A stretch of DNA of 25,606 nt, from the NCBI GenBank assembly GCA_003194525.1, contig NBIV01000442.1, positions 1 to 25,606 on the forward strand, in the 5' to 3' direction. The notes beneath the pieces were generated by a model that worked only from the letters and a program-made list of their open reading frames with translations, was not told the DNA's origin and made no database searches. The stretch is from Gracilariopsis chorda (lineage: Eukaryota; Rhodophyta; Florideophyceae; Gracilariales; Gracilariaceae). Shown in pieces: positions 23,720 to 25,606 of this stretch (its first letter is position 1; every line of letters starts with the position of its first letter). Both the position numbers and the translations under genes were made by a program.

Positions 23720-25606
23720 TCCGCCTTCGGCGGTGGGTTGGTTTCCTCGACAACGAGTGCTTCATCCCGTTGACGGGGGTTTCTATCCGCATAAGCGGGG
23801 GTTGCAACGGATGGTTGCGTGATCTCCCGAGTCGGGGTGTATGAAGCTTGCCGCGCACGCGGGGTCTGTGGTAGGGCGTGAGAAAAGTCCGTTTTAGCAC
23901 GGAGGTAGGAAGCCGTCGGGACGGAACGTTTCTCCTCTGGAGTGAGGGCCTCATAATTTGCCACCACCTTGGCCATATCCTTCAGTGAACAAATACACTG
24001 AGGAGAGGTATGGCCATGGGCATAGCACAGGTGGCAAATGAGAGCCAGCACCGCGACACGCGGATGATTATTCCGAGTATCGGAGAAGCGAACCGCAGGC
24101 GGGTGTCAGTCCATCCAGGCCGTTGATAACGGGATTGACCGTTTTGAAAAACGGGAGTCGTTGGGGTTGAACCCGACTGTTACCACCGTATAGAACGGGA
24201 ATCTTCTGTTCCCGTATCATGGGTCATCTCCGTCGTTGACGGTAAACTCACTGGTGGGTAATCGACACACCATCCCCCTGCGCTAAATGCACGGTATCAA
24301 ATCCCTGTCCAGGGTTCCCATCCGCGGTGAGCGGAGAGAGAGGAAGCTTCGCTTTCCAGCAACAACGCCTTGGCGGATTAGACCGATTGTTCGGAGTTCT
24401 TGCACGAAGTGCATCCCCTTCCGCTCGAGCGTGTTGGACCAGCTCGAGGTAGGTGATCCTTCGCTTGTCCTCCCGATAAACGGGTAACTAAACTCCGGAT
24501 TGCCGGGTCAAGACCATCAATGAACATGGTACTGCGCTCCCAGCGGGGTATACGTTACCACATCTGTGGAAAGCCTTGTTAAGGCGCACCGAGTAATCGG
24601 TCTCGGTCTCTCCAGCACGCTGGCGTGTATCTCGCAAAGCGAGGATAGCCTGCTGAATAGCGGTGTTGGTGGCGTAGGAGCGCAGAAGATACTGCACAGC
24701 CTCCGGCCAGCAAGTAACTCCTCCCTCGGAGGCGCGAGAAGATCCTCGGACAGAGGTGTATTGGTCCTCGGCCACTCCCCGTAAGAAATACGGTAAAGCC
24801 AAATAGGCTTGTCCCTCATTCATACCGAGGATATCGGCCTCCGCTACAAAGCGGGATAGGAAATCCAGTACTAGGACTGGGTCCTCTCCAGTAAAATACT
24901 GGTTGCGGGAGCGAGAGCTGCATTCGCTTAATGCATTCTCGCACCTTTCCCGTACCACGGGGCGTACGTCCAAGTGACGAATCTTCAAGCCGGTAGTACC
25001 GGTATGATAAAAGCTTCCGATAATCCGGGTTTGTCGGTTTCAATTCCCGGAGACCGGGTGTCTTCTCCCCTTCTGGCGGGTTCGGACCACACCTTCAGTG
25101 GCCGATGACCGCTTCGAGCGGGAGGAGTAGCCTCGCTTCTCGTCCTCCGAGTCGGAGTCCGAGGAGCTCGAGCTAACCGAATGGTTTCGGGGTGAGTCCG
25201 ACGATGTCGAAGAATCGGAGTCCGAATATTTTCGGTGATGTTTCCGTCGGTGACGGCGTTTCTTCTTCCCAGCAAGCTGGTCGTTGTGCGATGCCTCGTT
25301 TACCGGATCACCCGGGGATGGTTTGTCCATGAGGACGAACTGCTCCAGCGTCTCCAGGCGGGCACCAATCCGATCAAATCGGGCTTCAACTCCTTCGATG
25401 AAGGCGGCGGGTTGTCCCAAACTCTCCAACACGGAGTTGACGTCAGACCGTAAAATACGGAGCTCCTCGGCGACCTCCTTTACGGGGGTTGCCGAGACCA
25501 CCTCTTGGAGGGATTTTAGTTCCCCTACAAGGGTGTCATGGGCGGTCCACAGAGCGCGGACCTGGGATTCCAGGGAAGTCCCCTGGGGGTGTTATCGCCC
25601 GTTCCA
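23713..25606 (-). pseudogene. gag: Gag of element 2, frameshifted and cut by the window edge
   Basis: The pieces match the gag of element 1 in order. At 25040-25501 there is the coiled-coil part (RILRSDVNSVLESLGQPAAF) and a Ser/Asp-rich then Lys/Arg-rich stretch. At 24816-25043 the frame reads KPTNPDYRK and LSYRYYRLEDSS. At 24488-24988 lies the capsid domain (YFTGEDPVLVLDFLSRF, GGVTCWPEAVQYLLRSYAT, HRCGNV). At 23713-24051 is the zinc knuckle CHLCYAHGHTSPQC (CX2CX4HX4C) and a tail ending at the frameshift site. Single-base shifts lie near 25045 (a G-run), 24915 and 24545, with more between 24488 and 24051, and a stop is in frame at 25592-25594. As read, it cannot make Gag, so this copy would depend on another element for particles. 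Confidence 0.88.

Larger units (their letters stand above)
15200..25606 (-). mobile_element. Ty3/gypsy chromovirus-type LTR retrotransposon, element 2 (right end outside window)
   Basis: Reading on the minus strand from the window edge, the order is gag, protease, reverse transcriptase, RNase H, integrase, a long Pro-rich linker, a chromodomain, an antisense ORF, the polypurine tract and the 3' LTR. More than 10.4 kb is visible, so the whole element is probably near or above 12 kb, long for a chromovirus. The extra length comes from the linker of about 490 residues and the roughly 2-kb block after pol that carries the antisense gene. The left flank is AAAGC (15195-15199), which should recur right of the missing 5' LTR. 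The insertion cuts a pogo-like gene. Gag and the first third of pol have frameshifts, whereas the last 1366 codons of pol are open. Confidence 0.95.

Overview
The window is a eukaryotic transposon graveyard. I see no rRNA, tRNA, operon or host gene that I can name. Two large Ty3/gypsy chromovirus-type LTR retrotransposons lie on the minus strand and run off both ends of the window. Between them are two dead DNA-transposon genes, or remnants of them, and one long open reading frame of unknown origin. A PIF/Harbinger-type transposase paired with a Myb/SANT-like protein carrying a Glu/Arg-rich tail, next to gypsy elements with a chromodomain, resembles what I know from oomycetes and some fungi. 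I favour an oomycete or similar filamentous microbe, but the sequence alone does not prove it.

Layout: 1-8065 is element 1, a gypsy element on the minus strand. It has its 5' LTR (7151-8065), an intact gag (4959-7001) and a decayed pol (about 1-4956). It is inserted 38 bp upstream of a Myb-like gene (8104-9045, plus). That gene converges with a Harbinger-type DDE transposase (9055-11051, minus), whose reading frame is split by a solo LTR (9225-10032) with a perfect 5-bp target duplication, CCTGT. A 682-residue ORF with a BED-like zinc finger follows (11401-13449, plus). Next is a gene-poor stretch (13450-14703) and the N-terminal piece of a pogo/CENP-B-like transposase (14704-15199, plus). 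Element 2 then starts at 15200 and runs beyond 25606. It is a second, related chromovirus with its 3' LTR at 15200-16006, a G8 polypurine tract, pol (18104 to about 23712) and a broken gag (23713 to the edge).

The most unusual features are in element 2. First, a 615-codon ORF (16064-17911) lies antisense to pol inside the element, between the polypurine tract and the chromodomain, with a good start context and an AATAAA 88 nt past its stop. Second, the roughly 490-residue linker between integrase and chromodomain, together with the gag C-terminus and the antisense ORF, is packed with short perfect hairpins. Many share one shape: 13 bp, with a 5-bp stem starting CC and ending GG and a 3-nt loop. 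Third, both elements keep the same gag/pol overlap: AAACTAA, then 4 nt, then a GGGAG/CTCCC hairpin, which looks like a programmed -1 frameshift signal.

How the parts fit: gag and pol of each gypsy element would form the particle and the protease/RT/RNase H/integrase. The chromodomain would steer integration to silent chromatin. Consistent with that, all three LTR insertions whose flanks can be read sit in or beside older transposon genes. The Myb-like protein and the DDE transposase are the two usual parts of one Harbinger element, now dead. Several frame breaks fall in homopolymer runs, so some may be assembly errors rather than true decay.
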